Source of the DNA: Actinophytocola xanthii
GTDB taxonomy: Bacteria > Actinomycetota > Actinomycetes > Mycobacteriales > Pseudonocardiaceae
Assembly (NCBI RefSeq): GCF_001921205.1
Contig: NZ_MSIE01000013.1
Location: 97,805 to 161,804, forward strand
DNA: 64,000 nt
Direction of reading: 5' to 3'
Shown here: piece by piece, positions 38,250-50,401 of the stretch
Numbering within the stretch: position 1 is the first letter of the stretch
Layout: each line of letters starts with the position of its first letter
Notes under the pieces: model-generated
Seen by the model: the letters and a program-made list of their open reading frames with translations, nothing else
Told to the model about the DNA's origin: nothing
The model's database searches: none
Position numbers and translations under genes: made by a program

Positions 38250-40004
38250 TCAGAACAGCACGAACGATTCCGCGGGGACCGTCACGTGGGTGCCGGTGAC
38301 CTCGGCAGCCGCCGAGGCGAGCAGCGGCTCGCCCGGCTGGAGGTCGAGCAGGACCTTGGCCTCCTCGGTGCCCAGGTTCACCACCAGGCGCCGTTGGCCG
38401 CGGGACAGGACCAGGTAGGAGTCCCGACCCTCCACCTGGAACTCGTCCAGCCTCGGGTCGGCCAGCTCGGGGTGCGCCCGACGCAGGGCGATCAGCTGCC
38501 GGTAGGTGTCGTAGACGGCCCGGTGCCCCGGTTCGTCCAGCTCCGACCAGCGCAGGGTGGAGCGCTTCACGGTGGCCGGGTCCATCGGGTCGGGCACCTC
38601 GCTCTCGCCCCAGCCGTGCTCGGCGAACTCCTTGCGCCGACCGTTACGCACGGCAGCGGCCAGCTCCTCGTCCTCGAAGGAGGCGAAGAACTGCCACGGG
38701 GAGCTCGCCGCCCACTCCTCGCCCATGAACAGCATCGGCGTGTAGGGCGAGCACAGCATGATCGCCGCGCCGCAGAGCATCCGCTTCGTGGAGATCGTCG
38801 CGGTCATCCGGTCGCCCTGTGCCCGGTTCCCGATCTGGTCGTGGTTCTGCAGGTAGATCAGGAAACGGTGACCGGAGTGGCGGCTCGGATCGATCGGCCG
38901 GCCGTGGGTACGACGCCGGAACGAGGACCAGGTGCCGGCGTGGAAGTAGGCGCCCCGCAGCGTGGTGAGGAGCGCACCCGGCTGGCCGAAGTCCGCGTAG
39001 TAGCCGTCGGTCTCCCCGGTGAGCGCCACGTGCAGCGCGTGGTGCAGGTCGTCGCACCACTGGGCCTCCAACCCGAAGCCGCCGGCGTCGCGCGAGGTCA
39101 CCAGCTTCGGGTCGTTCAGGTCGGACTCGGCGATGAGGTGCAGCGGCCGGCGCAGGCCGGCGGAGAGCGCGTCGGTCTCCCGGGCCAGCTCCTCGAGCAG
39201 GTGGGTGGCCCCCCGGTCGGTCAGCGCGTGCACCGCGTCCAGTCGCAGGCCGTCCAGGTGGTAGTGGCGCAGCCAGTCCAGCGCGTTGTCGATCACGTAG
39301 CGGCGGACCTCGGCGGAGTCGGGGCCGTCCAGGTTCAGCGTCGGGCCCCAGATCGTGCTGCCGGCGAAGTAGGGACCGAACCGGTCGAGGTAGGCGCCGG
39401 ACGGACCGAGGTGGTTGTACACCACGTCGAGGAGTACGCCCATGCCACGCCCGTGGCAGGCGTCGACGAACCGCTTGAAGGCGGTGGGACCGCCGTAGGG
39501 ATCGTGCACCGCGCCCCACGCCACGCCGTCGTAGCCCCAGCCCGCGGTCCCGTCGAACGCGTTGACCGGCTGCACCTCGACGAAGTCGACGCCCAGCTCG
39601 ACGAGGTGGTCGAGGCGTTCGATCGCGGCGTCGAAGGTGCCCTGTTCGGTGAACGTGCCCACGTGCAGCTCGTAGATCACCCCGCCGGCGAGCGGCCGGC
39701 CGGTCCAGCCGGTGTCGGTCCAGGCGAAGGCTCCGTGGTCGTAGCGCCGGGACGGGCCGTGGACCCCCGCCGGCTGCCAGCGCGAGCGCGGGTCGGGCAG
39801 CGGCGTCTCCTCGTCGTCCAGCAGGAACGCGTAGTCGATGCCCTCGCCGTCGAGCACGAAGGCGAAGTCGGTGTCGGCGGCCCCGCGGACCTCGGCGTGC
39901 CACCAGCCGCGATCGTCGCGGGTCATCTCGTACCGGTCGGAGCCGATCGCGAGGCGGACCCGCTCGCGGTGCGGCGCCCAGACGGAGAAGGTCTCGTCGG
40001 TCAT
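38250..40004 (-). CDS. treZ: Malto-oligosyltrehalose trehalohydrolase
   Basis: The 584-residue GH13 enzyme releases free trehalose from the maltooligosyl-trehalose made by TreY. It has an N-terminal beta-sandwich (about 1-90) and the barrel with VVYNHLGPSG, DGLRLDAVHAL (nucleophile Asp), HLIAESDLNDPKL (acid Glu) and QNHDQIGNRAQGDR (third carboxylate). ATG 40004 overlaps the treY stop by ATGA, so it is coupled. With TreX and TreY it forms the glycogen-to-trehalose route. Confidence 0.96.
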   Translation of the reverse strand: MTDETFSVWAPHRERVRLAIGSDRYEMTRDDRGWWHAEVRGAADTDFAFVLDGEGIDYAFLLDDEETPLPDPRSRWQPAGVHGPSRRYDHGAFAWTDTGWTGRPLAGGVIYELHVGTFTEQGTFDAAIERLDHLVELGVDFVEVQPVNAFDGTAGWGYDGVAWGAVHDPYGGPTAFKRFVDACHGRGMGVLLDVVYNHLGPSGAYLDRFGPYFAGSTIWGPTLNLDGPDSAEVRRYVIDNALDWLRHYHLDGLRLDAVHALTDRGATHLLEELARETDALSAGLRRPLHLIAESDLNDPKLVTSRDAGGFGLEAQWCDDLHHALHVALTGETDGYYADFGQPGALLTTLRGAYFHAGTWSSFRRRTHGRPIDPSRHSGHRFLIYLQNHDQIGNRAQGDRMTATISTKRMLCGAAIMLCSPYTPMLFMGEEWAASSPWQFFASFEDEELAAAVRNGRRKEFAEHGWGESEVPDPMDPATVKRSTLRWSELDEPGHRAVYDTYRQLIALRRAHPELADPRLDEFQVEGRDSYLVLSRGQRRLVVNLGTEEAKVLLDLQPGEPLLASAAAEVTGTHVTVPAESFVLF

Positions 40005-42240
40005 CGGTTCTCCCGGACGAGCAGGGCGACGGGGTAGCGGTCGAGCAGCTCGGCCAGCGGGACGACCGGTGGCACCGGCCGGTCGGTCAGCCGGTCGGTC
40101 CAGGTGCCCGGGGGCAGCGCGAGAACGGTGTCCTGCCAGCCGGTCCTGGCGAGTCCGACCGGCAGCCGGGTGGCCACGGCGGCGACACCGTCGCGGTGGA
40201 AGGCCAGGGCGTGGCGAGCGGCCGGCCCGTCGGCATACAGCGGCCGGTAGCCGGTGAACAGCTCCGGACGCTCGCGGCGCAGGCGCAGGGTGGTGCGCAC
40301 GACGTGCAGCTTGGCGGCTCCGGTGTCGTCGACCTCCGGGAGCCAGCCCTGCTCGAGCCGGTCGAGCAGCTCGCCGCGGGCGGCGAAGTCGACCGGCCGG
40401 CGGTTGTCCGGGTCCACCAGTGACAGGTCGAACAGCTCGGTGCCCTGGTAGACGTCGGGCACGCCGGGGCCGGCGAGCTGCAGCAGCTTCTGCCCCAGCG
40501 CGTTGGACCAGCCCGGTCCCTTGATCCGGTCGACGAACGCCTCGACCTCGGCAGCCAGCTCGGCGTCGCCGAGCACGGCGGCCGGCCAGGCGTTGACCGC
40601 CGCCTCGAACTCCTCGTCGTGGTCCACCCAGCTCGTGCGGACCTTGCTCTCCTTGGCGGCCTTGTCCAGGTAGGCGGCGAGCCGCTCGGGGGTGACCGGC
40701 CAGGTGCCCAGCAGCGACTGCCAGGCCAGCAGCTCCAGCGTCGGCTCGCCGATGCCCCGCCGCGCCGACCACCGGCGAGCGAGACCGGCGAACTCGTGCG
40801 GCAGCTCGGACAGGACCGCGATGCGGGCCCGGACGTCCTCGGAGCGCTTGGTGTCGTGGGTGGACAGCGCGGTCATCCCCGCGGCCCAGGCGGCCTCCCG
40901 CGCGGCGGCTCCGGCGTGGAACTCCTCGGGGGTGACCCCGAACCGGTCGGGGGCGCCGCCGACCTCGTTGAGCGCGGTCAGCCGGGGGAAGCGGTAGAAG
41001 GCGGTGTCCTCGTCGCCCTTGGCCACCACCATGCCGGAGGTCTGCTGGATGCGGGTGGCCAGCTCGCCCCGGGGCTCCGCCCGGACGGTGCGGTCGATCG
41101 TGTCGATCGCCTCGGCCAGGTCGGGCCGGGAGGCGCGGGCGGTTTCGACGGCCGCCCGCCAGCTGGCCAGTCCTTCGGGCAGGTAGGACCGGTAGACGGG
41201 GAAGGCGACCATCAGCTCGGCCACCGCCTCGGCGGGGACGCCGGGCGCGAGCGCGGCGATCCGGCGCATCTCGGCGACCAGGGAGCGCTCGGTGATCAGC
41301 CGGCGGCTGCGCCGCTCCTCGACGTGGAACGCCGGGGTCGCGGCCAGCTCGGTCAGCGGCTCCTCCCCGGCCGGGTCGACGAACACGCCGCCGACCTGGC
41401 GCAGGGTGTCGTAGCCGGTCGTGCCGTGCACCGGCCACGAGGCCGGCAGCTCCTCGCCGGCCGCGAGGATCTTCTCCACCACCAGCCAGCAGTCGGCGTT
41501 CTCGCGCAGCCGGGCGAAGTAGCCGCCGGGGTCGGCCAGACCGTCGGGGTGGTCGATGCGCAGCCCGTCCACCTCCCCGGCCCGCACCCAGCGCAGGACC
41601 TCGGCATGGGTGTCGGAGAAGACCTGGGGGTCCTCGACCCGCACCGCGGCCAGCGAGGTGATGTCGAAGAATCGGCGGTAGCCCAGCTCGGCGTTGCCCC
41701 GCCGCCAGTGCACGAGGCGGTAGTGCTGGCGCTCGTGCACCTCGGCGGCGCTGCCGGACTCCGTACCGGGGGCGATCGGGAACTCGTGGTCGTAGTAGGC
41801 CAGCCGCCCGTCCCGCAGCTCGAGCTCGCCCTCGTCGCCGAGGATCGGGAGCAGGATCGGCCCGCGCGACCAGTCGATGTCGAAGTGGTCGGCGTAGCGG
41901 GACTCCCGGCCGTGCGTGAGCACGTCCCACCACCAGGGGTTGGCCGAGGGGACCTCGACCGACATGTGGTTGGGCACCAGGTCGAGGACGAACCCGAGCC
42001 CGTGCTCGCGGGCCGCCTTGACCAGCCGCTGGCGAGCCTGCTCGCCGCCCAGCTCGGGGTTGGCCGTGGTCGGGTCGACGACGTCGTAGCCGTGTGTCGA
42101 GCCGGGCGCGGCGGCGAGCAGGGGCGAGGTGTAGACGGCACCGACGCCCAGCCGCTCGAGGTAGGGCACCAGACCCGCGGCGGCGTCCAGGTCGAACGCC
42201 GGCTGCACCTGGATCCGGTAGGTGGAGCTCGGAACGTAGG

Positions 42241-42244
<4 letters not shown>
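40001..42244 (-). CDS. treY: Malto-oligosyltrehalose synthase
   Basis: The 747-residue GH13 transglucosylase turns the reducing-end alpha-1,4 bond of maltodextrins into an alpha,alpha-1,1 bond. Blocks seen are [12 protein letters not shown] at the start, [24 protein letters not shown] with the nucleophile Asp, [15 protein letters not shown] with the catalytic Glu, and [15 protein letters not shown] with the third acid. The long insertion of helical sequence before the C terminus is typical of TreY. GTG 42244 overlaps the treX stop; its own stop overlaps treZ. Confidence 0.96.
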
Positions 42245-44415
<2,171 letters not shown>

Positions 44416-44506
44416 ACGTGCTCCTCGGTGGGCGGTCGGGCGATCTCTACTACAACGTTAGGGGGCGCGGTGCCGGTCGGCTCATCGCGCCTGGTCGGCG
44501 CCAGCC

Positions 44507-46432
44507 CTACGTGACGGGACGTGCCGCGCGCAGCGCGGCCACCACGCGGCGGACCACGGGGTGTTCGAGCAGCTCCTCGACGGTGACGGGGAGCGGGATT
44601 CGCCAGTTCGGGTACTCGTCGACCGTTCCGGGCAGGTTGGGCTGGCGCACCTCGCCCAACGCGTCCTGCGGCGAGGTGAGCAGCAGGGTGCTCGCGGACG
44701 TGGCGAGCAGCGCGTGCAGCGCGACGACCAGGTCCTCCTCGCCGGCCTCGGCCGGCAGCAGGTCGTGCTCGGCCAGCTCCGCGAGCAGCTCGTCGCGGTC
44801 GGCGGCGCTGCGTTTGCGCTCCGCCTCCGGGTCGGCGAGCAGACCGAGCTCCTCGCGGACCCGCACGTTCTCGCCGCGCAGGAACCCGGCCGCGGTCGGC
44901 AGGTCGTGGGTCGAGATCGACGCCATCGCGGCCCTGGGCCAGCGGGAGGGTGCCAGCAACGGCTCGCCCGGTGCCTCGACGTCGCGCTGGAACCACAGCA
45001 CGGCCGAGCCGAGCACGGCGCGATCGCGCATCGCCTCGCGGACCTCGTCGGACACCGTGCCCAGGTCCTCGCCGACGACGATCGCCGACGCCCGGTGGGC
45101 CTCGAGCGCGAGCACCCCGAGCAGCGCGTCCGCGTCGTAGCGCACGTAGGTGCCCTCGGCGGGGGGACGACCGGGTGGGATCCACCACAGCCGCCACAGG
45201 CCCATCACGTGGTCGACGCGGATCCCGTCCGCATGGGCCAGGACCGATCCGATGACGTCGCGGAACGGCGCGTACCCGGCGGCGGCCAGCCGGTCCGGGC
45301 GCCACGGCGGCAGGTTCCAGTCCTGGCCCTGTTGGCTGAACGCGTCGGGCGGCGCGCCGACGGTGACGTCGGAGGCCAGGACGTCCTGCAACGCCCAGGC
45401 GTCGGCTCCCGCCGGGTCGACGCCGACCGGGAGGTCGTGCACGATCGAGACGCCGGCGGCCTGCCCGGCCCGGTGGACCTCGGCCAGCTGCGTGCGGCAC
45501 AGCTGCTGGACCCACGCGTGGAAGGCGACCCGCTGGCCCCCGGTGTCCACGCCACGCGGGTGGCGCAGGTGCTCCGGCCAGGTGCGCCAGTCCGCGCCGT
45601 GCTGCTCGGCCAGCGCGCAGAACGCCGCGAACTCGGCCAGCTCCGGCTCGGGGTCGGGAACCGGCCCCGCGTAGGGGAACAGCAGCTCGAGCGCCGCGAG
45701 CTTGGCGGCCCAGACGGCGTCGTAGTCGATCAGCTCGGCACCGGGCGGCGGGGCGAGCGCGGCGACGTTCGCCCGCACCTCGGGGGGTGCGGATCCGAAC
45801 GCGTCGGTCTCGGTGACCCGCAGGTACAGCGGGTTGGCGAAGCGGCGGCTGGAGGGGGAGTAGGGCGAGCGCTGGAGCGGCCGGACGGGGGTGATCGCCT
45901 GGACCGGGTTGACCAGCATCACCGAGGCACCCTGCTCGGCCGACCCCTGGACCAGGGCACGGAGGTCGGCGAGGTCGCCGATGCCCCAGGAACCAGATGA
46001 GTGCAGGGCGTAGAGCTGCACCATCCAGCCCCAGGCCGGCGGCACGGGCGGCAGCGCGGGTGGGGTCACCACCACGGCCGTCCGCTGCTCGCCGGAGAGC
46101 AGGGTGTGGTAGCCGAGCGGGAGGTCGGCGGGGAGCCGGTCGGACACCGCGCGCAGGGTGCCGTCCTCGAGCGTGAGCTCACCCTCCACGCCCAGCGGCG
46201 GGGTCTCGCCGGCGCGGACCACGAGCGGGTCCGGTACGGCGATCCGCCCGTGGCGCTTCAGCGCGTCGGACAGCGAGGCACGCACCGAAGCGGGCGTGCC
46301 CGCGTCGACGCCGAGCTCGGCGAGTACCGCCGCCACCACGTCGGGGGCCACCTCGACGCGACGGCGGTCGGTGTCTTCGTACCAGGTCGAAACTCCGTGT
46401 GCGGCGGCGAGCGCCTGCAGCTCAGCGTCCAT
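44507..46432 (-). CDS. malQ: 4-alpha-glucanotransferase (amylomaltase)
   Basis: The 641-residue GH77 enzyme moves maltosyl or dextrinyl units between glucans. The N-terminal part (about 1-140) is the extra domain found in actinobacterial MalQ. Catalytic blocks are HADGIRVDHVMGLWRLWWIP with the nucleophile Asp, IVVGEDLGTV with the acid Glu, and SISTHDLPTAAGF with the third Asp. It lies 91 bases upstream of treX on the same strand and would process maltodextrins from the same pool. A small gene of unknown function sits just upstream (10 bases). Confidence 0.95.
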   Translation of the reverse strand: MDAELQALAAAHGVSTWYEDTDRRRVEVAPDVVAAVLAELGVDAGTPASVRASLSDALKRHGRIAVPDPLVVRAGETPPLGVEGELTLEDGTLRAVSDRLPADLPLGYHTLLSGEQRTAVVVTPPALPPVPPAWGWMVQLYALHSSGSWGIGDLADLRALVQGSAEQGASVMLVNPVQAITPVRPLQRSPYSPSSRRFANPLYLRVTETDAFGSAPPEVRANVAALAPPPGAELIDYDAVWAAKLAALELLFPYAGPVPDPEPELAEFAAFCALAEQHGADWRTWPEHLRHPRGVDTGGQRVAFHAWVQQLCRTQLAEVHRAGQAAGVSIVHDLPVGVDPAGADAWALQDVLASDVTVGAPPDAFSQQGQDWNLPPWRPDRLAAAGYAPFRDVIGSVLAHADGIRVDHVMGLWRLWWIPPGRPPAEGTYVRYDADALLGVLALEAHRASAIVVGEDLGTVSDEVREAMRDRAVLGSAVLWFQRDVEAPGEPLLAPSRWPRAAMASISTHDLPTAAGFLRGENVRVREELGLLADPEAERKRSAADRDELLAELAEHDLLPAEAGEEDLVVALHALLATSASTLLLTSPQDALGEVRQPNLPGTVDEYPNWRIPLPVTVEELLEHPVVRRVVAALRAARPVT

Positions 46433-46442
46433 TCGCGACCGG

Positions 46443-46805
46443 TCAGCGCTGCGCGACGGGCGGCGCGAGGTCCTCCCGGGCACTGAGCAGCGCGGAGCGG
46501 GCACCGGCCGGGTCGTCGGCGCCCAACCGCTCGCGGGCGTCGCGCACGGCGTGCACGGCGTGCTCGATTCGGCAGGTCTCGCCGGTCGCGGCGGTCCAGG
46601 CCAGGCCGCTGACGAGCATGTCCTCGAGGCGGTGCAGGGCCGGCCCGTCCGGCGCCGCTCCGTCGGACAGCTCGACGAGGACCGAGTCGACGACCTTGCG
46701 CAGGCGGTCACCCGGCTGGGGGAGGGAGCGGCGGCGCGTCATGGGCGCCGGAATCCCGGTTCGGTAGTGTTCGTGGACGTCGTGGGACAATCGTTGCTTG
46801 GCCAC
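46443..46805 (-). CDS. Small helical protein upstream of malQ
   Basis: The product has 120 residues if it starts at GTG 46805, which is preceded by GGGGAG at good spacing; an in-frame ATG at 46742 (99 residues) has no Shine-Dalgarno sequence. The sequence is alpha-helical and charged, with no signal peptide or membrane helix (RLRKVVDSVLVELSDGAAPD; RDARERLGADDPAGARSALL). No family recognised. It is 10 bases from malQ and divergent from the phospholipase D gene, so it heads the alpha-glucan block. Confidence 0.65.
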   Translation of the reverse strand: MAKQRLSHDVHEHYRTGIPAPMTRRRSLPQPGDRLRKVVDSVLVELSDGAAPDGPALHRLEDMLVSGLAWTAATGETCRIEHAVHAVRDARERLGADDPAGARSALLSAREDLAPPVAQR

Positions 46806-46970
46806 CGTGGCTCCCCGCAAAATGGAGTGATTCGCAGGGCCGGCCGGACCCGCGGCCAGCCTGTACCCGATCCTCGCACGGTTAAACCACCCAGCCCAGA
46901 GCAAGTTCTCTACGTCACCCGACAGGCGGCTCATGACTCCGCTCGGCGAGCGGGATCGAGGTGTGATGGT

Positions 46971-48452
46971 ATGGAACGGGTGAACACGTTCAGGGGACGA
47001 CTCGCGTCGATCGTGGACAAGGTGGATGAGCGCCTTGGCGACGGGCTCGAGGCCGCGCTGTGCGCTCACCACGCCCGCCGGCTGCGCCGCCTCGGCTGGG
47101 ATGCCGCGTTGGCACCCGGCTCCGCCGGGGGTCTGTTCGGGGATCGGGCACCCGTCCGGGAGGGCAACGACGTCGCTGTGCTCATCGACGGGCAGGAGGC
47201 GCTGACCGCGATCCAGGCGGCCATCCAGGGCGCCCGCTCGCACGTGCACATCGCCAACTGGCACGCCACGCCCGACTTCCGGCTCGTGCGCGAGGACGGC
47301 GCGCCGACCCTGCGCGAGCTGCTCGCGGAGACCGCGGAGCGGGTGCCGGTGCGCCTGCTGCTCTGGGCCGGTCCGCCGGTGCCCGTGTTCCAGCCGACCC
47401 GCCGCCTGGTCAAGCAGGCGCACGCCCGGTTCACCGAGGGGAGCGCGGTGCGCTGTGCGATGGACGCCCGCGAGCGCACCATGCACTGCCACCACGAGAA
47501 GATCGTGATCGTCGACGACGAGGTGGCCTTCGTGGGCGGCGTCGACTTCACGGCGCTGGAGGGCGACCGGCACGACAGCAGTGACCACCCGCCGGACCGG
47601 CCGATCGGCTGGCACGACCTCATGGTCCGGGTCGAGGGCCCGGCGGTGGCCGACGTGGCGAAGCACTTCCACAGCCGGTGGACCGAGGTCACCGGCGAGG
47701 ACGTGCCGCCGCCGCGGGTGGCGGAACCGGCCGGTCGTTCGACGGTCGCGACGCTGCGCACGATCCCGGACGGGACCTACGACTTCGCGCCGCGGGGCGA
47801 GTTCACCATCCTCGACTCCTACCTGCGCGCGCTGCGCTCCGCGCGCCGGCTGATCTACCTGGAGAACCAGTTCTTCTGGTCCCCGGAGATCGCCGAGGTG
47901 CTGATCGACAAGCTGTGCGACCCGCCGTCGGACGACTTCCGGATCGTGTTGCTGCTGCCGCGCAAGCCGAGCAACGGCGCGGACACCACACGCGGCCAGC
48001 TCGGGCGGCTGTTCGCGGCCGACCACACGGTTGGCAACCGCCGGCTGCTGGCGGCGACGATCAGCACCCACGACGGGCAGGACTCGTGCCCGGTGTACGT
48101 CCACGCCAAGCTCGGCATCGTCGACGACGAGTGGATGACCGTCGGTTCGGCCAACCTCAACGAGCACTCGCTGTTCAACGACACCGAGGTCAACCTGGCC
48201 ACCGACGACCGGGAGCTGATCCGGGAGACCCGGCTGCGGCTGTGGGCCGAGCACCTGCAGCGTTCGGTGTCCGAAGTAGACGGTGACCCGACCGCGGTGG
48301 TGGACGACTGCTGGCGCCCGATCGCCACCGAACAGGCCGAACGGGAGAGGCGCGGGCAGCCGCGAACCCATCGGCTCACGTTGCTGCCCGGCCTCTCCCG
48401 TCGGGTCGCCCGCCTGCAGGGCCCGCTGCGGGGCCTGCTGGTCGACGGGTAG
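46971..48452 (+). CDS. Phospholipase D/cardiolipin synthase-family protein
   Basis: The 493-residue protein has two HKD phosphodiesterase motifs: HCHHEKIVIVDDEVAFVGG (about residues 163-181) and VHAKLGIVDDEWMTVGSANLNEHS (about residues 378-401). They form one active site and a covalent phospho-His intermediate. No signal peptide or N-terminal membrane helices are seen, unlike classical cardiolipin synthases, so it may be a soluble or peripheral phospholipase D. The ATG at 46971 was chosen over earlier in-frame starts that run through non-coding sequence. It is convergent with a GDSL hydrolase gene. Confidence 0.9.
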   Translation: MERVNTFRGRLASIVDKVDERLGDGLEAALCAHHARRLRRLGWDAALAPGSAGGLFGDRAPVREGNDVAVLIDGQEALTAIQAAIQGARSHVHIANWHATPDFRLVREDGAPTLRELLAETAERVPVRLLLWAGPPVPVFQPTRRLVKQAHARFTEGSAVRCAMDARERTMHCHHEKIVIVDDEVAFVGGVDFTALEGDRHDSSDHPPDRPIGWHDLMVRVEGPAVADVAKHFHSRWTEVTGEDVPPPRVAEPAGRSTVATLRTIPDGTYDFAPRGEFTILDSYLRALRSARRLIYLENQFFWSPEIAEVLIDKLCDPPSDDFRIVLLLPRKPSNGADTTRGQLGRLFAADHTVGNRRLLAATISTHDGQDSCPVYVHAKLGIVDDEWMTVGSANLNEHSLFNDTEVNLATDDRELIRETRLRLWAEHLQRSVSEVDGDPTAVVDDCWRPIATEQAERERRGQPRTHRLTLLPGLSRRVARLQGPLRGLLVDG

Positions 48453-48461
48453 CCACGTTGG

Positions 48462-48474
48462 CTAGGGCACGTCC
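48462..48474 (+). repeat. 13-bp match to the MITE left end
   Basis: CTAGGGCACGTCC is identical to 22666-22678, the CTAG border plus the first ten bases of the MITE-like element. It lies between the stop codons of convergent genes and its last base is part of the GDSL gene's stop (48474-48476). It may be a remnant end. Confidence 0.5.
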
Positions 48475-49274
48475 TACGCCCTGGCCAGCGCCGCAGTCAG
48501 CCGGCCGCGGACCAGGGTGGTGTAGGCGGCCTGGCCGGCGGTGTTGGGGTGGTAGGACTCGAGGATCGGGGTGGACAGGCCGTTGATCCACTCGGCGTCG
48601 TCGCAGACCGCGTGTCCGGTGAAGGCCGAGCGGACGTCGACGAAGGTGAAGCCGTGGGCGGCGGCGCGCCCGCCGATGGTGGTCGCGAGCAGGTCGGCGG
48701 TGGCGTTGAGCGAGGTCTGCTCGGCGCGGCTGATCCGGGCCAGCGCGTTGCACTCCTGCCCGTTGAACAGGCGGGGGTAGCCCACGACCGCGACCTGCGC
48801 GTTGGGTGCCCGGTTCCGGATCTGGGTGTAGAGGTTGTCCAGCAGGCCGGGCAGCGTGTTGCGGATGAAGGTGTTGGCGTTGTTGATCTGGCTGGTGCAG
48901 GTGAACGGCCAGGGCAGGGCGCACTGTGTGATCACGTCGGCGAAGCCGGCATCGTTGCCGCCCACCGAGACGGTGACGTAGGCGGTGCTGGCGTTGAGGC
49001 TGCCGAGCTGGTTGAGGACATCCGGTACCTCGGCGCCGGAGCAGGCGGCGAAGGTCAGCGGTGCGCCCAGCTGCTGGGCGACGAGCACGGGGTAGGCCCG
49101 CGGGGAGCGGTAGCAGGAGCCGCTGTCCGGGTAGTAGGTGCGGGTGCCGACTCCGGAGGAGTAGGAGTCGCCAAGGGCGGTGTAGGGACCGGCGGCGGCC
49201 TGGGCGGGTTGGACGCCGGTTAACGTCAGTGCGGCGGTCAGGGCGGTGAGCAACGCTGCTCGGATGACTCGCAT
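48474..49274 (-). CDS. Secreted SGNH/GDSL hydrolase, tandem copy 1
   Basis: The 266-residue product has a signal peptide (RVIRAALLTALTAALTLTGV, cleavage after AQA). The SGNH blocks are ALGDSYSSGVG (nucleophile Ser), the Gly-bearing CSGAEVPD, VGGNDAGF (Asn of the oxyanion hole) and ESYHPNTAGQ (catalytic Asp-equivalent and His). Several Cys pairs suggest disulfides, as in Streptomyces extracellular lipases/esterases. It is strongly similar to the next gene, which lies 166 bases upstream on the same strand, and their upstream regions are alike. Natural substrate unknown. Confidence 0.93.
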   Translation of the reverse strand: MRVIRAALLTALTAALTLTGVQPAQAAAGPYTALGDSYSSGVGTRTYYPDSGSCYRSPRAYPVLVAQQLGAPLTFAACSGAEVPDVLNQLGSLNASTAYVTVSVGGNDAGFADVITQCALPWPFTCTSQINNANTFIRNTLPGLLDNLYTQIRNRAPNAQVAVVGYPRLFNGQECNALARISRAEQTSLNATADLLATTIGGRAAAHGFTFVDVRSAFTGHAVCDDAEWINGLSTPILESYHPNTAGQAAYTTLVRGRLTAALARA

Positions 49275-49440
49275 GGGTTCCTCCACACGGATTCGGCCCG
49301 GTAGCAGGGGATCCGGGCTGCTCCCAGCGTGGAGGTCCCGTGTGGACGGCGGCAATCGGCCATCAAGGTGGAAGATTTCCCGGTAAGAATCCTGACCCGC
49401 AACTTTCTGTCAGGTGGGTTCCTGCTCGTTCACGTTTTCG

Positions 49441-50229
49441 TCAGCCCGCGGTCAGCCGGGCGCGGACCTGGGCGGCATAGCTGGCGTGGCCGGCGACGTT
49501 CGGGTGGTAGGAGTCGACGACGGGGTTGGACAGCCCGTTGATCCACTCGGCGTCGTCGCAGACCGCGTGTCCGACGAAGGCCGAGCGGACGTCGACGTAG
49601 GCGAAGCCGTGGGCGGCGGCGCGCCCGGCGATGGTCGTGGCGAGCAGGTCGGCGCTGGCGTTGAGCGCGCTCTGCTCGGCAGGGCTGATCCGGGCGAGCG
49701 CGTTGCACTCCTCGCCGTTGAACAGGCGCGGGTAGCCCGCGACGGCGACCCGGGCGCCGGGGGCCCGGGTGCGGATCTGCCGGTAGAGGTTGTCCAGACG
49801 TCCGGGCAGCGTGTCGCGGATGAAGGTGTTGGCGTTGTTGACCTGGCTGGTGCAGGTTGCCGGCCAGGGCAGGGCGCACTGGGTGACCATCGCGGCGAAG
49901 CCGGCGTCGTTGCCCCCGGCCGAGACGGTGACGTAGGCGGTGCTGGCGTTGAGGCTGCCGAGTTGGTTCAGCACGTCGGCGATGTCCGCGCTGGAGCATG
50001 CGGGGAAGGTGAGCGGGGCACCCAGCTGCTGGGCGACGAGGACGGGGAAGGACTGCGGCGAGCGGTAGCAGGAGCCGCTGTCCGGGTAGTAGTTGCGAGC
50101 GCCGACTCCCGAGGAGTAGGAGTCGCCGAGGGCGACGTAGGGGCCGGCGGCCGCCTGCGCGGGTTGGGTGCCGATCAGGGCCAGCGCGGCGGTGAGCGCG
50201 GCGAACAAGGCCGCACGGATGACTCGCAC
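49441..50229 (-). CDS. Secreted SGNH/GDSL hydrolase, tandem copy 2
   Basis: The 262-residue product has the same architecture as its neighbour: signal peptide ending AQA, ALGDSYSSGVG, VSAGGNDAGF and DSYHPNVAGH. The two proteins share long identical stretches, including LNQLGSLNASTAYVTVS and RLFNG-ECNALARIS, so they arose by a recent tandem duplication. GTG 50229 follows GGAGGAT; in-frame starts further upstream would bury the signal peptide. It is divergent from the GCS2-type ligase gene. Confidence 0.92.
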   Translation of the reverse strand: MRVIRAALFAALTAALALIGTQPAQAAAGPYVALGDSYSSGVGARNYYPDSGSCYRSPQSFPVLVAQQLGAPLTFPACSSADIADVLNQLGSLNASTAYVTVSAGGNDAGFAAMVTQCALPWPATCTSQVNNANTFIRDTLPGRLDNLYRQIRTRAPGARVAVAGYPRLFNGEECNALARISPAEQSALNASADLLATTIAGRAAAHGFAYVDVRSAFVGHAVCDDAEWINGLSNPVVDSYHPNVAGHASYAAQVRARLTAG

Positions 50230-50401
50230 GCATCCTCCAACGGGATCGTTCCGGGAGCGGGAGATCCCGGACTGCTCCCAGCGTGGGTCCCGTGTGGACT
50301 GCCAACAATCGGCCAACCAGGTAGAATTTTTCCGGTAGGCAGTCTGTCCGGTTACCTTCTGTCAGCGTTTGTTCGATCTTGCTGGGGGGTAACAGGCTTT
50401 C

